From the NCBI RefSeq assembly GCF_036226685.1, contig NZ_CP109009.1, forward strand, positions 5,917,501-5,981,500: 64,000 bases of DNA. The letters are read 5' to 3'. A program made the translations under genes and the position numbers. This document shows, in pieces, positions 7,271 through 14,525 of this stretch; the first letter of the stretch is position 1; every line of letters begins with the position of its first letter. The DNA comes from Streptomyces sp. NBC_00690. GTDB lineage: Bacteria; Actinomycetota; Actinomycetes; Streptomycetales; Streptomycetaceae. The notes under the pieces are model-generated. The model ran no database searches. It was not told the DNA's origin and saw only the letters and a program-made list of their open reading frames with translations.

Positions 7271-8059
7271 TCACCACCTCTCCAAAGGTGTCGTGAAGAC
7301 GAGTTCGGTTCGATCGCCCGGCAGTGTCACGTCAGCTACCTCGACCACTCGACCACTTGTGTCGATGCATGTCTTGCGAAGCGCCATGACGGAGATGCCG
7401 CCTTGCAGCCCGAGTTCTTCGATCTCCTCAACCGTGGGTGGGCGGGCCGTGATGCGTTCAACGATGTGGTCCAGCTCGATGCCAACGGTGTAGAGCTGAT
7501 TTTGTGTCCCACCGGGCCAGGGTTCCTTGCCTGCGTCGAGCAGGTCTGGATTGCCCGCGATCGTCTCGTGGACCAGGTAGGAACGTGCCAGGTTGAAGGG
7601 GGTGTCCTCACCCCGACCGGAAGTCCGGTAGGTCCGTTTGAGCAGGGTCGTGCCAACCGGCACATCGAACTGCTCCGCAAGGTCCTCGTCGGCCGGCACC
7701 TCGCGGTACGTCGCCTCGAACACGAGATCAGAAACGGTCAGGCCGGTGTCGTGCTCCGTCGCGCCGGTCGTCAGTCGTTCCGCTTCGGAGACGCGGGCGC
7801 GGTTCTTCTCCCACTGGTGGCGCCTGTTGTCCCTGCGTGCGAGCTGCCGCGGTTTCCTCACGAAGTTGCCGATGCCGTGCTTCTTGTCGATCAACCCCTC
7901 GGAGAGCAGCAAGGCCAGAGCGTCCCGCATCGTCGGCAGGCTGGACTTGTACTCCTGCGCGAGCGCCGTCTCAGCCGGAAGTCGCTGACCAGCCTCCAGC
8001 TCGCCGGCGCGGATGCGCTGGCGCAGTTGCTCGGCGATCCGTTCGTACCGCTTGGCCAT
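7271..8059 (-). CDS. GntR/HutC-family repressor (KorSA-like)
   Basis: A 262-residue regulator. Residues 1-70 are a GntR winged helix (RYERIAEQLRQRIRAGELEA, LPTMRDALALLLSEGLI), and residues 95-245 are a UTRA ligand-binding domain (typical EFGVPVGT-like step EQFDVPVGTTLLKRTYR). In AICEs the GntR protein (KorSA in pSAM2) represses the transfer and replication genes and so controls copy state and conjugation. It reads away from the promoter region at 8.1 kb, which contains two similar palindromes placed around a divergent promoter, the likely operators. ATG 8059 is the only sensible start. The effector bound by UTRA is unknown. Confidence 0.88.
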   Translation of the reverse strand: MAKRYERIAEQLRQRIRAGELEAGQRLPAETALAQEYKSSLPTMRDALALLLSEGLIDKKHGIGNFVRKPRQLARRDNRRHQWEKNRARVSEAERLTTGATEHDTGLTVSDLVFEATYREVPADEDLAEQFDVPVGTTLLKRTYRTSGRGEDTPFNLARSYLVHETIAGNPDLLDAGKEPWPGGTQNQLYTVGIELDHIVERITARPPTVEEIEELGLQGGISVMALRKTCIDTSGRVVEVADVTLPGDRTELVFTTPLERW

Positions 8060-8100
8060 CGTGGGCTCACCATCCCTGATCGTGGATGACCTCAGGATAA

Positions 8101-8170
8101 GTCCTCAAGAGGAGTTGACGACTGCCGCAGGGTCCGCCATAGTCATCTCTACTCCTAAAGAGGAGTAGAG
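8101..8170 (+). promoter_or_regulatory. divergent transfer promoter with paired GntR operator-like palindromes
   Basis: On the + strand TTGACG (8115-8120) and CATAGT (8138-8143) are 17 bp apart, a good housekeeping promoter. The element CTCTACTCCT-AAAG-AGGAGTAGAG (8147-8170) is a perfect 10-bp inverted repeat over the expected transcription start. A related, shorter site (TCCTCAAGAGGA, 8102-8113) ends just before the -35 box. One repressor bound at both would cage the promoter. The neighbouring GntR gene reads leftward from the same region, so it may regulate itself as well. Confidence 0.7.
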
Positions 8171-8183
8171 GACAAGATCTCTT

Positions 8184-8300
8184 ATGGAGATCGGAACTCG
8201 CCTGCTCGCCCGCTTGACCCGCGGAGCTGAGCTACCAGCGCACCGAATGTCCCGAGGGCCCTCGCGGGCTCGAAGGAAACGCAGGTTCCTTGACAACTGA
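8184..8300 (+). CDS. small basic peptide, first gene behind the transfer promoter
   Basis: A 38-codon frame (MEIGTRLLARLTRGAELPAH...RRKRRFLDN) starting about 35 nt after the predicted transcription start. GAGGA lies 11 nt before ATG. The product is strongly basic. It is separated from the next gene by 260 bp that include a terminator-like hairpin, so a leader-peptide role in attenuation is possible. Coding status is uncertain. Confidence 0.4.
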   Translation: MEIGTRLLARLTRGAELPAHRMSRGPSRARRKRRFLDN

Positions 8301-8485
8301 ATGAGGATCACGCCGCCTCTCCTCGGCCAAGTAGGCGGCCACGCGTTTCGCGTGAAGTACAGCGCAACCCAACCCAACCGCGGGGTCCGCACCCTGCGGC
8401 CGGTTGCCTCCTCCAGCCGTCCGGCTCACCGGCCGTACGGATGGAGCTGAGGGGAGCCGGAACGGTTTCAGCTCCAAAGAAGAAC

Positions 8486-8520
8486 GGCCCCGGCTCGGTG
8501 CTCTAACACCGGCCGGGGCC
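8486..8520 (+). terminator. hairpin in the leader of the small-gene operon
   Basis: GGCCCCGGC-TCGGTG pairs with CACCGGCCGGGGCC over a 5-nt loop with one small bulge. It is followed by TTGACC and lies 41 nt before the start of the gene at 8562. Placed between the promoter at 8.1 kb and the first coupled genes, it could attenuate read-through into the transfer operon. Confidence 0.5.
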
Positions 8521-8561
8521 TTGACCACCTACTACCTGCTGATACCAGGGAGGCGATCCGT

Positions 8562-8729
8562 ATGGATCGTATCGGCACGCCATACGGCGTGGTGAGTGAG
8601 TACATGGCCCGGCCTTGTACCGCATGTGGCGGTAAGGGCGGGTCGACAGTGACCGAGGTCGATTCCGCCGGCACTCTGCGGCAGTCGTGGAAGCCCTGTA
8701 GGGCGTGCTCCGGTGCGGGAGTGCGCTGA
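8562..8729 (+). CDS. small zinc-finger protein with two CxxCxGxG motifs
   Basis: A 55-residue protein read directly from the DNA: CTACGGKG near residue 19 and CRACSGAG near residue 46 form the two halves of a DnaJ-type zinc finger. GGGAGG lies 9 nt before ATG 8562. The stop overlaps the next start (TGATG-type, ATG 8729), so it is coupled with the following gene. The role is unknown; a similar CxxCxGxG pair occurs in the membrane protein at 14654-14905 of the same element. Confidence 0.65.
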   Translation: MDRIGTPYGVVSEYMARPCTACGGKGGSTVTEVDSAGTLRQSWKPCRACSGAGVR

Positions 8730-8821
8730 TGAACGAGGCGCAGCGTGCCGAACTGGCACGAAAGCTGGCGGAGGCGAACCGGCGGAGCCGGGACGCGGCG
8801 AAGGCCAAGGGCGGCCGGTGA
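8729..8821 (+). CDS. very small charged protein in a coupled gene trio
   Basis: Thirty residues (MNEAQRAELARKLAEANRRS, then RDAAKAKGGR), predicted to be one amphipathic basic helix. Its ATG overlaps the stop of the preceding gene and its TGA overlaps the ATG of the following gene, so it is positioned exactly as a translated link. No function can be assigned. Confidence 0.5.
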   Translation: MNEAQRAELARKLAEANRRSRDAAKAKGGR

Positions 8822-9183
8822 TGGCGTTCGAGACAACGGACCGAGACCTGAGCCGCTGGCAGCGAGCGGCGGTGGATGCTCTGGCAGCGATGCTGGCCCA
8901 CGGCCAGCGGGATGGACTGCCCGTTCTGCACTGGGGCATCTCGAAGACCGGGGCTCTGGCGGGCGACGTGCACGGTCTGACGTCGACACCGGCGGAGCAG
9001 CGGGCCGCCTTCGATGCTTGGGCGGACTACCTCGGGGCGAAGCGCTGGCCCGAGCGGACCGACGCTGACGGAACCGTCCGTCTGCACGCCCAGTTCAGCC
9101 GGTCCAGGGACCGGCAGGCCAAGAGTGTCGCGGGTGCTCTCCGGGCGGTTCTGTTGCCCGAGTACGAACCCGACACAGCCTGA
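8821..9183 (+). CDS. hypothetical element protein (120 aa)
   Basis: ATG 8821 overlaps the previous stop. The protein (MAFETTDRDLSRWQRAAVDA, later HWGISKTGALAGDVHG and YLGAKRWPE) has no membrane segment or known motif. Tight coupling to the two small genes upstream suggests joint expression from the GntR-controlled promoter. I do not recognise the family; proteins of this size at this position are common in Streptomyces elements. Confidence 0.7.
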   Translation: MAFETTDRDLSRWQRAAVDALAAMLAHGQRDGLPVLHWGISKTGALAGDVHGLTSTPAEQRAAFDAWADYLGAKRWPERTDADGTVRLHAQFSRSRDRQAKSVAGALRAVLLPEYEPDTA

Positions 9184-9276
9184 TGCACGACTCAGCCCCG
9201 GAGTTCGGCGTGAGGCTGCCGGATCGAATCCGGCCCGGGGCGCTCCCTCGCACCGCGTCAGCGGTGCGGGTTCCAG

Positions 9277-9318
9277 CCGGAGCGGTCGCGGTCTTTGCCG
9301 AGAGAGCGACCGCCCCGG
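9277..9318 (+). repeat. conserved intergenic hairpin, copy 1
   Basis: CCGGAGCGGTCGC and GCGACCGCCCCGG pair in 12 of 13 positions around the loop GGTCTTTGCCGAGAGA. The same stem and loop recur at 16180-16222. The preceding DNA holds another perfect small hairpin (GCACCGC-GTCA-GCGGTGC, 9250-9267). Both copies of the repeated hairpin sit in gaps shortly before a gene start, so terminator or RNA-processing roles are possible. Confidence 0.75.
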
Positions 9319-9351
9319 CCTTTTCCGTCCCTTCGACTCGGGAGATTCGCA

Positions 9352-9645
9352 ATGCGTGCGTATATCGGCGGTCATACGGCCGTCTCGGTGGACGACTTCA
9401 TGGAAATGGCCCTTGGCACACCGCCGGAGCTGTGGCTCGGTGTGGAGGGCGAAAGTGAGATGGAGCGGGCAGCCCGGTTGGACGCGGCGCGGGACATCCT
9501 CGCTGAGAACCCGCAGTTGCCGGACGACGTGACCCGGCTCGCCGCAGAGGTCATCGAGACCTACGCGCCGGAGCTGTTCGGTGCGCTTCCGCTGACCCGC
9601 CCGACCGGGTCCAGGCGCTCCGCCCGGAAGGGAGCGGCGGCATGA
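9352..9645 (+). CDS. hypothetical element protein (97 aa)
   Basis: Starts at ATG 9352 behind GGGAG. The sequence MRAYIGGHTAVSVDDFMEMA with a mainly acidic helical middle (LDAARDILAENPQ) has no motif I know. The 3' end overlaps the next gene by four bases (ATGA). It opens the block of four overlapping genes that leads to the GGDEF protein. Confidence 0.7.
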   Translation: MRAYIGGHTAVSVDDFMEMALGTPPELWLGVEGESEMERAARLDAARDILAENPQLPDDVTRLAAEVIETYAPELFGALPLTRPTGSRRSARKGAAA

Positions 9646-10091
9646 GCACCCCGGAGACGAAGCTGTCGGCCGCGCACGCCGAGGTGAAGGCGGAGATCGC
9701 CCACACGGACACGAAGACAGGTCTGTTGCTGGCGTTCATCGGCGCTGTGCTGGCCGGGACCTGGACGGTCGCCAAGGACACGCCGCTGAGCACCGCTTCT
9801 CTCGCGGTAGGTGGCGCGGGCATGGCGCTGTTGGTTACGGCAGCCGCACTGCTGCTGCGGTCGGTACGTCCCAACATCAAGGGGCGGCACGGCTTCCCGC
9901 TGTGGGCCACGCTCACCGCGGAGGAGATCACCGCCCATCTGAGCGAGGACCGCCTCAGCACGGACATCGCGGGTCTGTCCCGTCTCGCGGTGGCCAAGTT
10001 CACCGGTCTGTGCCGTGCGGTTGACCTCACCTGCGCAGGCGGTTCGCTGCTTGTCGTCGCGATCCTGATCGTCGCTGGGGGTGCGGCATGA
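9642..10091 (+). CDS. small membrane protein resembling Pycsar effector PycTM (DUF5706)
   Basis: A 149-residue protein with membrane segments near residues 27-46, 52-74 and 127-147. The N-terminal EIAHTDTKTGLLLAFIGAVL and the loop RLSTDIAGLSRLAVAKF are like the PycTM/DUF5706 group, whose members kill or arrest cells by membrane damage when a cyclic nucleotide signal appears in the Pycsar defence. No PycC-type pyrimidine cyclase is next to it, but a GGDEF cyclase is encoded two genes downstream in the same overlapping run. Family call is by eye and moderately sure; effector function is inferred. Confidence 0.6.
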   Translation: MSTPETKLSAAHAEVKAEIAHTDTKTGLLLAFIGAVLAGTWTVAKDTPLSTASLAVGGAGMALLVTAAALLLRSVRPNIKGRHGFPLWATLTAEEITAHLSEDRLSTDIAGLSRLAVAKFTGLCRAVDLTCAGGSLLVVAILIVAGGAA

Positions 10092-11083
10092 CGACGGCGC
10101 AGAGCGTCGAGCGTCCGGCGGTACCACCCCTGACCCGCCCGGAGATGGGCCTTGCCGGACTGGCCGCGCTCGCCGCGGCAGGAGTCGGCGCACTGGGGCT
10201 GGCTTCGTCCTTTGACGCGGTCTCGGAGGCTGCCAGTCGTTGGGGATTCGGGTCCCCGTGGATGCTGCCGGTCGGCATCGACCTGGCGATTCCGGTCTTC
10301 ACGGTGGCCAATCTGCTGTTGGTCCGGATGGACATGGCAGTCGCGTGGGTGCGGTTCGTGCCCTGGTTGCTCACCGGGGTGACCTGCGGGCTGAACGTCG
10401 CTGCGGGACACGGGATGTGGGCGAAGGTCGCGCACGGCACGATGCCGCTGCTGTGGGTGGTGTTCTCCGAGATCGGCGCTCACATCTACGCCGTTCGGAT
10501 CGGAGCAGCGACCGGACGCCGGATGGAGAAGATCCGGGTTTCCCGCTGGCTGCTCGCCCCTCTGTCGACCTTCGGGCTGTGGCGGCGCATGACGTTGTGG
10601 GAGATCACCTCGTACGCGGACGCGCTCGCCCGGGAGAGGGAACGGCAGCTCGCCCGCGCCGCGCTGCGGGAGCGGCACGGGCGCCGCTGGCGCTCCCGTA
10701 CCCCGCGCCAGGAACGCGTACTGCTGAAGCTGGGGGAACTCTCCCCTGCCGAAGACAGTCCCGTTGCCGAACCCGATGCCTCCCCGGAGCCGTCCGGCTC
10801 GGAGACAGCGGAACTGCCCAAGGTGCCTCGCAAGCGCACCACCAAAGCGACGACGGGCAGCAAGACCGCGAAGCGCCGGTCTCTGGCGGAACTGCTCATC
10901 GACGCCCGCGAGATCACGTCCGGCTGGGCCGATGACGGCATCCACGCGGAATCGATCCGGACCGCACTGCGCTGCTCGGCAGCGAACTCCCGAAAGGTAC
11001 GGGACGCGCTGCTGAGCGAGCGGTCCGACAGTCGGCGCCTGCACCCCGTCGAGAACGGCGGAGCCGAGGGGGCGGCCGCATGA
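10088..11083 (+). CDS. DUF2637 membrane protein (SpdA/SpdB-like transfer accessory)
   Basis: A 331-residue protein with four membrane segments in residues 15-150 (LAGLAALAAAGVGALGLASS; WMLPVGIDLAIPVFTVANLL; VRFVPWLLTGVTCGLNVAAG; TMPLLWVVFSEIGAHIYAVR), the pattern of DUF2637. A basic linker and an Ala/Pro/Thr-rich region follow, and the C-terminus (residues 265-320) looks like a small DNA-binding helical domain (SLAELLIDAREITSGWADDG, ESIRTALRCS). DUF2637 proteins are typical of Streptomyces plasmids and AICEs and are thought to help intramycelial spread. Both ends overlap neighbours by four bases. Confidence 0.8.
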   Translation: MTTAQSVERPAVPPLTRPEMGLAGLAALAAAGVGALGLASSFDAVSEAASRWGFGSPWMLPVGIDLAIPVFTVANLLLVRMDMAVAWVRFVPWLLTGVTCGLNVAAGHGMWAKVAHGTMPLLWVVFSEIGAHIYAVRIGAATGRRMEKIRVSRWLLAPLSTFGLWRRMTLWEITSYADALARERERQLARAALRERHGRRWRSRTPRQERVLLKLGELSPAEDSPVAEPDASPEPSGSETAELPKVPRKRTTKATTGSKTAKRRSLAELLIDAREITSGWADDGIHAESIRTALRCSAANSRKVRDALLSERSDSRRLHPVENGGAEGAAA

Positions 11084-11733
11084 ACACCGTATTCGCCGCC
11101 GTCACCGCGGCCGGACCGATCGCGGCCGGATGGACCGCACACACCTGGTGGCTCCGCCGGCGTCTGGACAGGGCCCGGCGCGACCCGCTCACCGGACTGT
11201 GGACCCGCGACGGGTTCACCACCCGTGCGACCGCACTGCTGAAGGACCCTCGGGCCGTGGTCGTGCTGGCAGATGTCGACCGCTTCAAGGACATCAACGA
11301 CACCCACGGTCATGCCGCCGGAGACGCACTCCTCAAGGCGACAGCGGACCGGCTCGCCCACTACATCGGCCCGTCCGGTGTGGCGGGGCGCCTGGGGGGT
11401 GATGAGTTCGCCGCCGTCATCGTCGACCAGCACGGGACCGTGGCCGATCTGCTCGCCGTTCTGCACGGTGTCCTTGCCCGTCCGGTCGACGGGCAGGCGC
11501 CCGCCGTGCGCACCACGGTGTCACTGGGGTGGGTCCGCTCCGCCGACCATCGGGGCGAGGACCTGTCGGGTCTGTTACGGCGCGCGGATGAGGCCATGTA
11601 CGCGGCCAAGCAGGCGCGGGCAGGGACACGCCGGGCCGGACTCGGCACCCTGCTCGGGCCGCTGACCGGACGCCGTTCCGGCCGGCGCGGAAGTCGGCGT
11701 ACCAACGGCAAGGATGCTCGGGCGGCTGGGTGA
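11080..11733 (+). CDS. GGDEF-domain protein, predicted diguanylate cyclase
   Basis: A 217-residue protein: one N-terminal membrane segment (residues 1-25), then a GGDEF domain beginning at RRDPLTGLWTRDGF. The metal/GTP residues are in place (DVDRFKDINDTHGHAAGD, residues 65-82; GRLGGDEFA, signature at 106-110) and the late LLRRADEAMYAAKQ helix is present. The RxxD product-inhibition site, expected at 97-100, reads GPSG, so the enzyme should lack feedback inhibition. Product would be c-di-GMP, which in Streptomyces acts through BldD to hold cells in vegetative growth. Encoded in overlap with the DUF2637 gene and the RRQRL gene, so it belongs to the transfer operon. Confidence 0.88.
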   Translation: MNTVFAAVTAAGPIAAGWTAHTWWLRRRLDRARRDPLTGLWTRDGFTTRATALLKDPRAVVVLADVDRFKDINDTHGHAAGDALLKATADRLAHYIGPSGVAGRLGGDEFAAVIVDQHGTVADLLAVLHGVLARPVDGQAPAVRTTVSLGWVRSADHRGEDLSGLLRRADEAMYAAKQARAGTRRAGLGTLLGPLTGRRSGRRGSRRTNGKDARAAG

Positions 11734-12119
11734 TGTCCCCGACGTTCGGCAAGTGCTACGACCCGACCGGCGTCCGCTACGGCATCCCCACCTACCCGTG
11801 GAAGCTCGCCCCCGACGGCTACGCCACCCGGCGGCAACTGCGGGCCCTCGGGCTCCGGCCCGGCGGACAGCCCGTAGCCGCGCAGATCATGCGCCGCTCG
11901 CGCCGACGCAAGGCGGGTGTGGCGGTCGCCTTCCTCTACCGCGTCGACCTCGCCCGACCGGTCCGGCCGATGACTCCGGCCAAGCGGACCGCGCTCGCCA
12001 AAGCGACGCTCGCCCGCCGTACCTGCCCCGCCTGCCGGGCGGACCGGGGGTACGTCATCCCGATCTCGCTCGGCATCTGCGTTCCCTGCGCCTACCCCGA
12101 GGAACAGCGCGCCGCCTGA
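11730..12119 (+). CDS. RRQRL-motif zinc-binding protein
   Basis: A 129-residue basic protein. GTG 11730 overlaps the GGDEF stop (GTGA). It begins SPTFGKCYDPTGVRYGIPTY and continues with ATRRQLRALGLRPGGQPVAA, the RRQRL signature of a small family seen in actinobacterial elements. Near the C-terminus RRTCPACRADRGY and GICVPC supply two CxxC pairs for a zinc ribbon. It stands right before the traB-like gene. The role is not known; nucleic-acid binding is plausible. Confidence 0.75.
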   Translation: MMSPTFGKCYDPTGVRYGIPTYPWKLAPDGYATRRQLRALGLRPGGQPVAAQIMRRSRRRKAGVAVAFLYRVDLARPVRPMTPAKRTALAKATLARRTCPACRADRGYVIPISLGICVPCAYPEEQRAA

Positions 12120-12122
12120 ACA

Positions 12123-12217
12123 AGGCACGCACTTTGCGTGCCTACCTTCGCCCCTCTGGGGCTGACCATCACCTGTACGGGCCCGGCCGCTCACCTCCTA
12201 CAGCGTCGGCCGGGCCC
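12123..12217 (+). terminator. two hairpins before the traB-like gene
   Basis: AGGCACGCA-CTT-TGCGTGCCT (12123-12143) is a perfect 9-bp stem, and GGGCCCGGCCG (12179-12189) pairs with CGGCCGGGCCC (12207-12217). Both lie in the only gap (128 bp) between the overlapping upstream run and the translocase gene, so they may damp traB expression relative to the upstream genes. Confidence 0.6.
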
Positions 12218-12247
12218 GCCTTTCCCTCCCGAGAGAAGGAAGCTTCA

Positions 12248-14500
12248 GTGAAGCACCCCGATGACGAGAACGAACTCTTCAACCGACTCGAAGCCGAGAT
12301 GGACGCCGACTCCAACGGCGATGTGGTCGACCTCGGCAAGGCGCGGTCGGCCCGTACCGAGTCGGCCGACGCGACTGTCCGCCCGGCGGTCGACGGGGCG
12401 CCCGACTCTCTGCCGTGCGGATCGGGCGAAGCACTGCCCGATCGGTCGCCCGACCCGTCCGGCACGGGGTCGCCGACGGTCATGGTCGACAGTCCCGCCC
12501 CGACCGGTCCCGGTGTGATGGATCGGGTACGGGATGGGTCGCGGCGTGCCGTGGTTCCCGGGTGGGCGCGCTCGAAGCCGGAGTTCGTGAACGCGCTCGG
12601 TTGGCTGGGCGGGTACGCCTGGCACACCACCGCGTTCCACGCGGTCCGGCTGCCCTGGTACGGGCTCCGCCTCACCGTCCAAGCCCCGGCCGGTGCCGCG
12701 AAGTTCGTGGGCGGTGCGATGCGCTGGGTCGCCGACACCGAGGGCGAGCCGCTGCGGCAGGTTGCCGCCCGGCGTGAGGACGTGGAGCAGTACCTCAAGC
12801 TCTCCCGCCAGCGCGACAACCGGGTCAAGCTCCGCAGCATCCTCGCCGTGCTGGCGCTTGTCGTCGGTCCGGTGCTCGCCCTGGTCCTGTACGCGCTCGC
12901 CCCCACCTGGGTGACGGTCGTCGCGCTGGCTGTGCTGACGGTCGGGCTCGGGTTCCTCGGGGCGCCCGCGGACAAGCCCGTCATCTCCCGTGCAGTCGTG
13001 ACGACCGAGGTGGAGCGGCTGACGTCCAACATCGTGGAGCGCGCCCTCGGAGCCCTCGGCATCGCTGAGATCAACAAGGCGCTCGGCAAGGGCGGGGAGG
13101 GCATCAAGTTCCCCGCGCCGATCACGCGGGACGGACCCGGCTGGCGTGCGGATGTCGACCTTCCGTACGGGGTGACCGTGCCGGACATCCTCGACCGGCG
13201 GGAGAAGCTCGCGTCCGGTCTGCGGCGCCCGCTGGGGTGTGTCTGGCCGGAGCCGGTCGCCGATGAGCACGCCGGGCGGATGATGCTGTGGGTCGGGGAC
13301 AAGGCCCTGAACAAGGTCACCCCGCCCGCCTGGCCGCTCACCAGGTCCGGTGCCGCGTCGCTGTTCAAGCCGGTGCCGTTCGGTACCGATCAGCGCGGTC
13401 GGAACGTCGACATCACGCTGATGTACGACAACGTCCTCATCGGCGCCATGCCCGGCATGGGCAAGACGTTCTCCCTGCGCACCCCGCTGCTTGCCGCCGC
13501 CCTCGATCCGCTCGCGGAACTTCTGATCTGGGAGCTGAAGGGCACCGGCGACCTGGACGCCATCGGGAAGAAGGTGGCAGCCGACTACGGCTCCGGTCCG
13601 GACGACGACACATGCGCCGCCGCGCTGGATTCGATCCGGTACGTCCACAAGGACCTGGAACGCCGCGCCAAGGTCATCAGCGGGCTGCCCAAGGACAAGT
13701 GCCCGGAGAACAAGGTCACTCCCGCGCTCGCTGCCAACCGGTCCCTCGGGCTTCACCCGCTGGTGCTGTCGATCGACGAGTGCCAGGAACTCTTCTCGCA
13801 CGAGAAGTACGGCAAGGAAGCCGGGGTCCTGTGCACGGCGATCATCAAGCGCGGCCGGGCGCTCGGGGTGATCCTGCTGCTGGCGACCCAGCGGCCGGAC
13901 AAGGACTCGCTGCCGACCGCGATCAGCGCGAACGTGGGCACGCGGTTCTGCCTGCGGGTCATGGGCCAGATCGAAAACGACATGATCCTCGGCACGTCCA
14001 CGTACAAGAACGGCATCCGCGCAACGTCGTTCACCAAGTCGGACAAGGGCATCGGCTACCTCGTGGGTGCCGCGGACGATCCGCAGATCGTCCGCACCTA
14101 CTACATCGACGGGCCGACCGCGGACCGGATCTGTGACCGGGCCCGCAAGGCCCGGATCGAGGCGGGCACCCTGTCGGGTCTGGCCGCGGGCGTGGAGCCG
14201 GAGCGGCGCACGACGGCGGACACGCTGCTGGAGGACATCCTCGCCGTGACGTCGGCCGATGAGGCCAAGCCCTGGAACGACATCACCGTGGACCGGCTCG
14301 CCGAACTCCGCCCCGAGCGGTACGGGCCGTGGTCGGAGATGGAGCCCGCCGAGAAGGCACGGCAGCTCACGGCCGCGCTCAAGCCGTACGGGGTGACCAC
14401 CGGGCAGGTGGCGCGCCGGATCAACGGCAAGACCGTCAACCGCACCGGCTTCGAGCGCGCCCGCGTCCCAGATGCGATTGCGGAGCGTGACCGTAGGTAG
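12248..14500 (+). CDS. traB: TraB/FtsK-type DNA translocase for conjugation
   Basis: About 750 residues starting at GTG 12248 behind GAGAAGGA; an open frame extends upstream but there it only shadows the RRQRL gene. Two membrane segments lie near residues 200-245. The FtsK/SpoIIIE motor follows, with Walker A GAMPGMGKT at 399-407, Walker B LVLSIDE near 505 and the LLLATQRPDKD segment typical of FtsK motors. The last 80 residues (DITVDRLAELRPERYGPW, YGVTTGQVARRINGKTVNRT) form a winged helix that in TraB proteins recognises short repeats in the clt locus. TraB alone moves double-stranded plasmid DNA between mycelia. A cluster of CTAG palindromes sits directly behind the gene. Confidence 0.92.
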   Translation: MKHPDDENELFNRLEAEMDADSNGDVVDLGKARSARTESADATVRPAVDGAPDSLPCGSGEALPDRSPDPSGTGSPTVMVDSPAPTGPGVMDRVRDGSRRAVVPGWARSKPEFVNALGWLGGYAWHTTAFHAVRLPWYGLRLTVQAPAGAAKFVGGAMRWVADTEGEPLRQVAARREDVEQYLKLSRQRDNRVKLRSILAVLALVVGPVLALVLYALAPTWVTVVALAVLTVGLGFLGAPADKPVISRAVVTTEVERLTSNIVERALGALGIAEINKALGKGGEGIKFPAPITRDGPGWRADVDLPYGVTVPDILDRREKLASGLRRPLGCVWPEPVADEHAGRMMLWVGDKALNKVTPPAWPLTRSGAASLFKPVPFGTDQRGRNVDITLMYDNVLIGAMPGMGKTFSLRTPLLAAALDPLAELLIWELKGTGDLDAIGKKVAADYGSGPDDDTCAAALDSIRYVHKDLERRAKVISGLPKDKCPENKVTPALAANRSLGLHPLVLSIDECQELFSHEKYGKEAGVLCTAIIKRGRALGVILLLATQRPDKDSLPTAISANVGTRFCLRVMGQIENDMILGTSTYKNGIRATSFTKSDKGIGYLVGAADDPQIVRTYYIDGPTADRICDRARKARIEAGTLSGLAAGVEPERRTTADTLLEDILAVTSADEAKPWNDITVDRLAELRPERYGPWSEMEPAEKARQLTAALKPYGVTTGQVARRINGKTVNRTGFERARVPDAIAERDRR

Positions 14501-14525
14501 GACGCGAGCTGACCGCCAGGGGCCT

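Noticed and set aside
8184..8561. c-di-GMP riboswitch in the leader of the transfer operon
   Set aside because: Considered because a GGDEF gene lies downstream, but no GEMM-type conserved core or paired helices were found.
9210..9250. tRNA-like T arm (CCGGATCGAATCCGG)
   Set aside because: No matching acceptor, D or anticodon arms can be folded around it; it is a simple hairpin.
9642..11733. complete canonical Pycsar system
   Set aside because: There is no PycC-type class III cyclase; the only cyclase fold is GGDEF, so a canonical system cannot be claimed.
11714..12247. N-terminal extension of the traB-like protein
   Set aside because: The frame is open but only as a shadow of the GGDEF 3' end and the RRQRL gene; GTG 12248 has the ribosome site.
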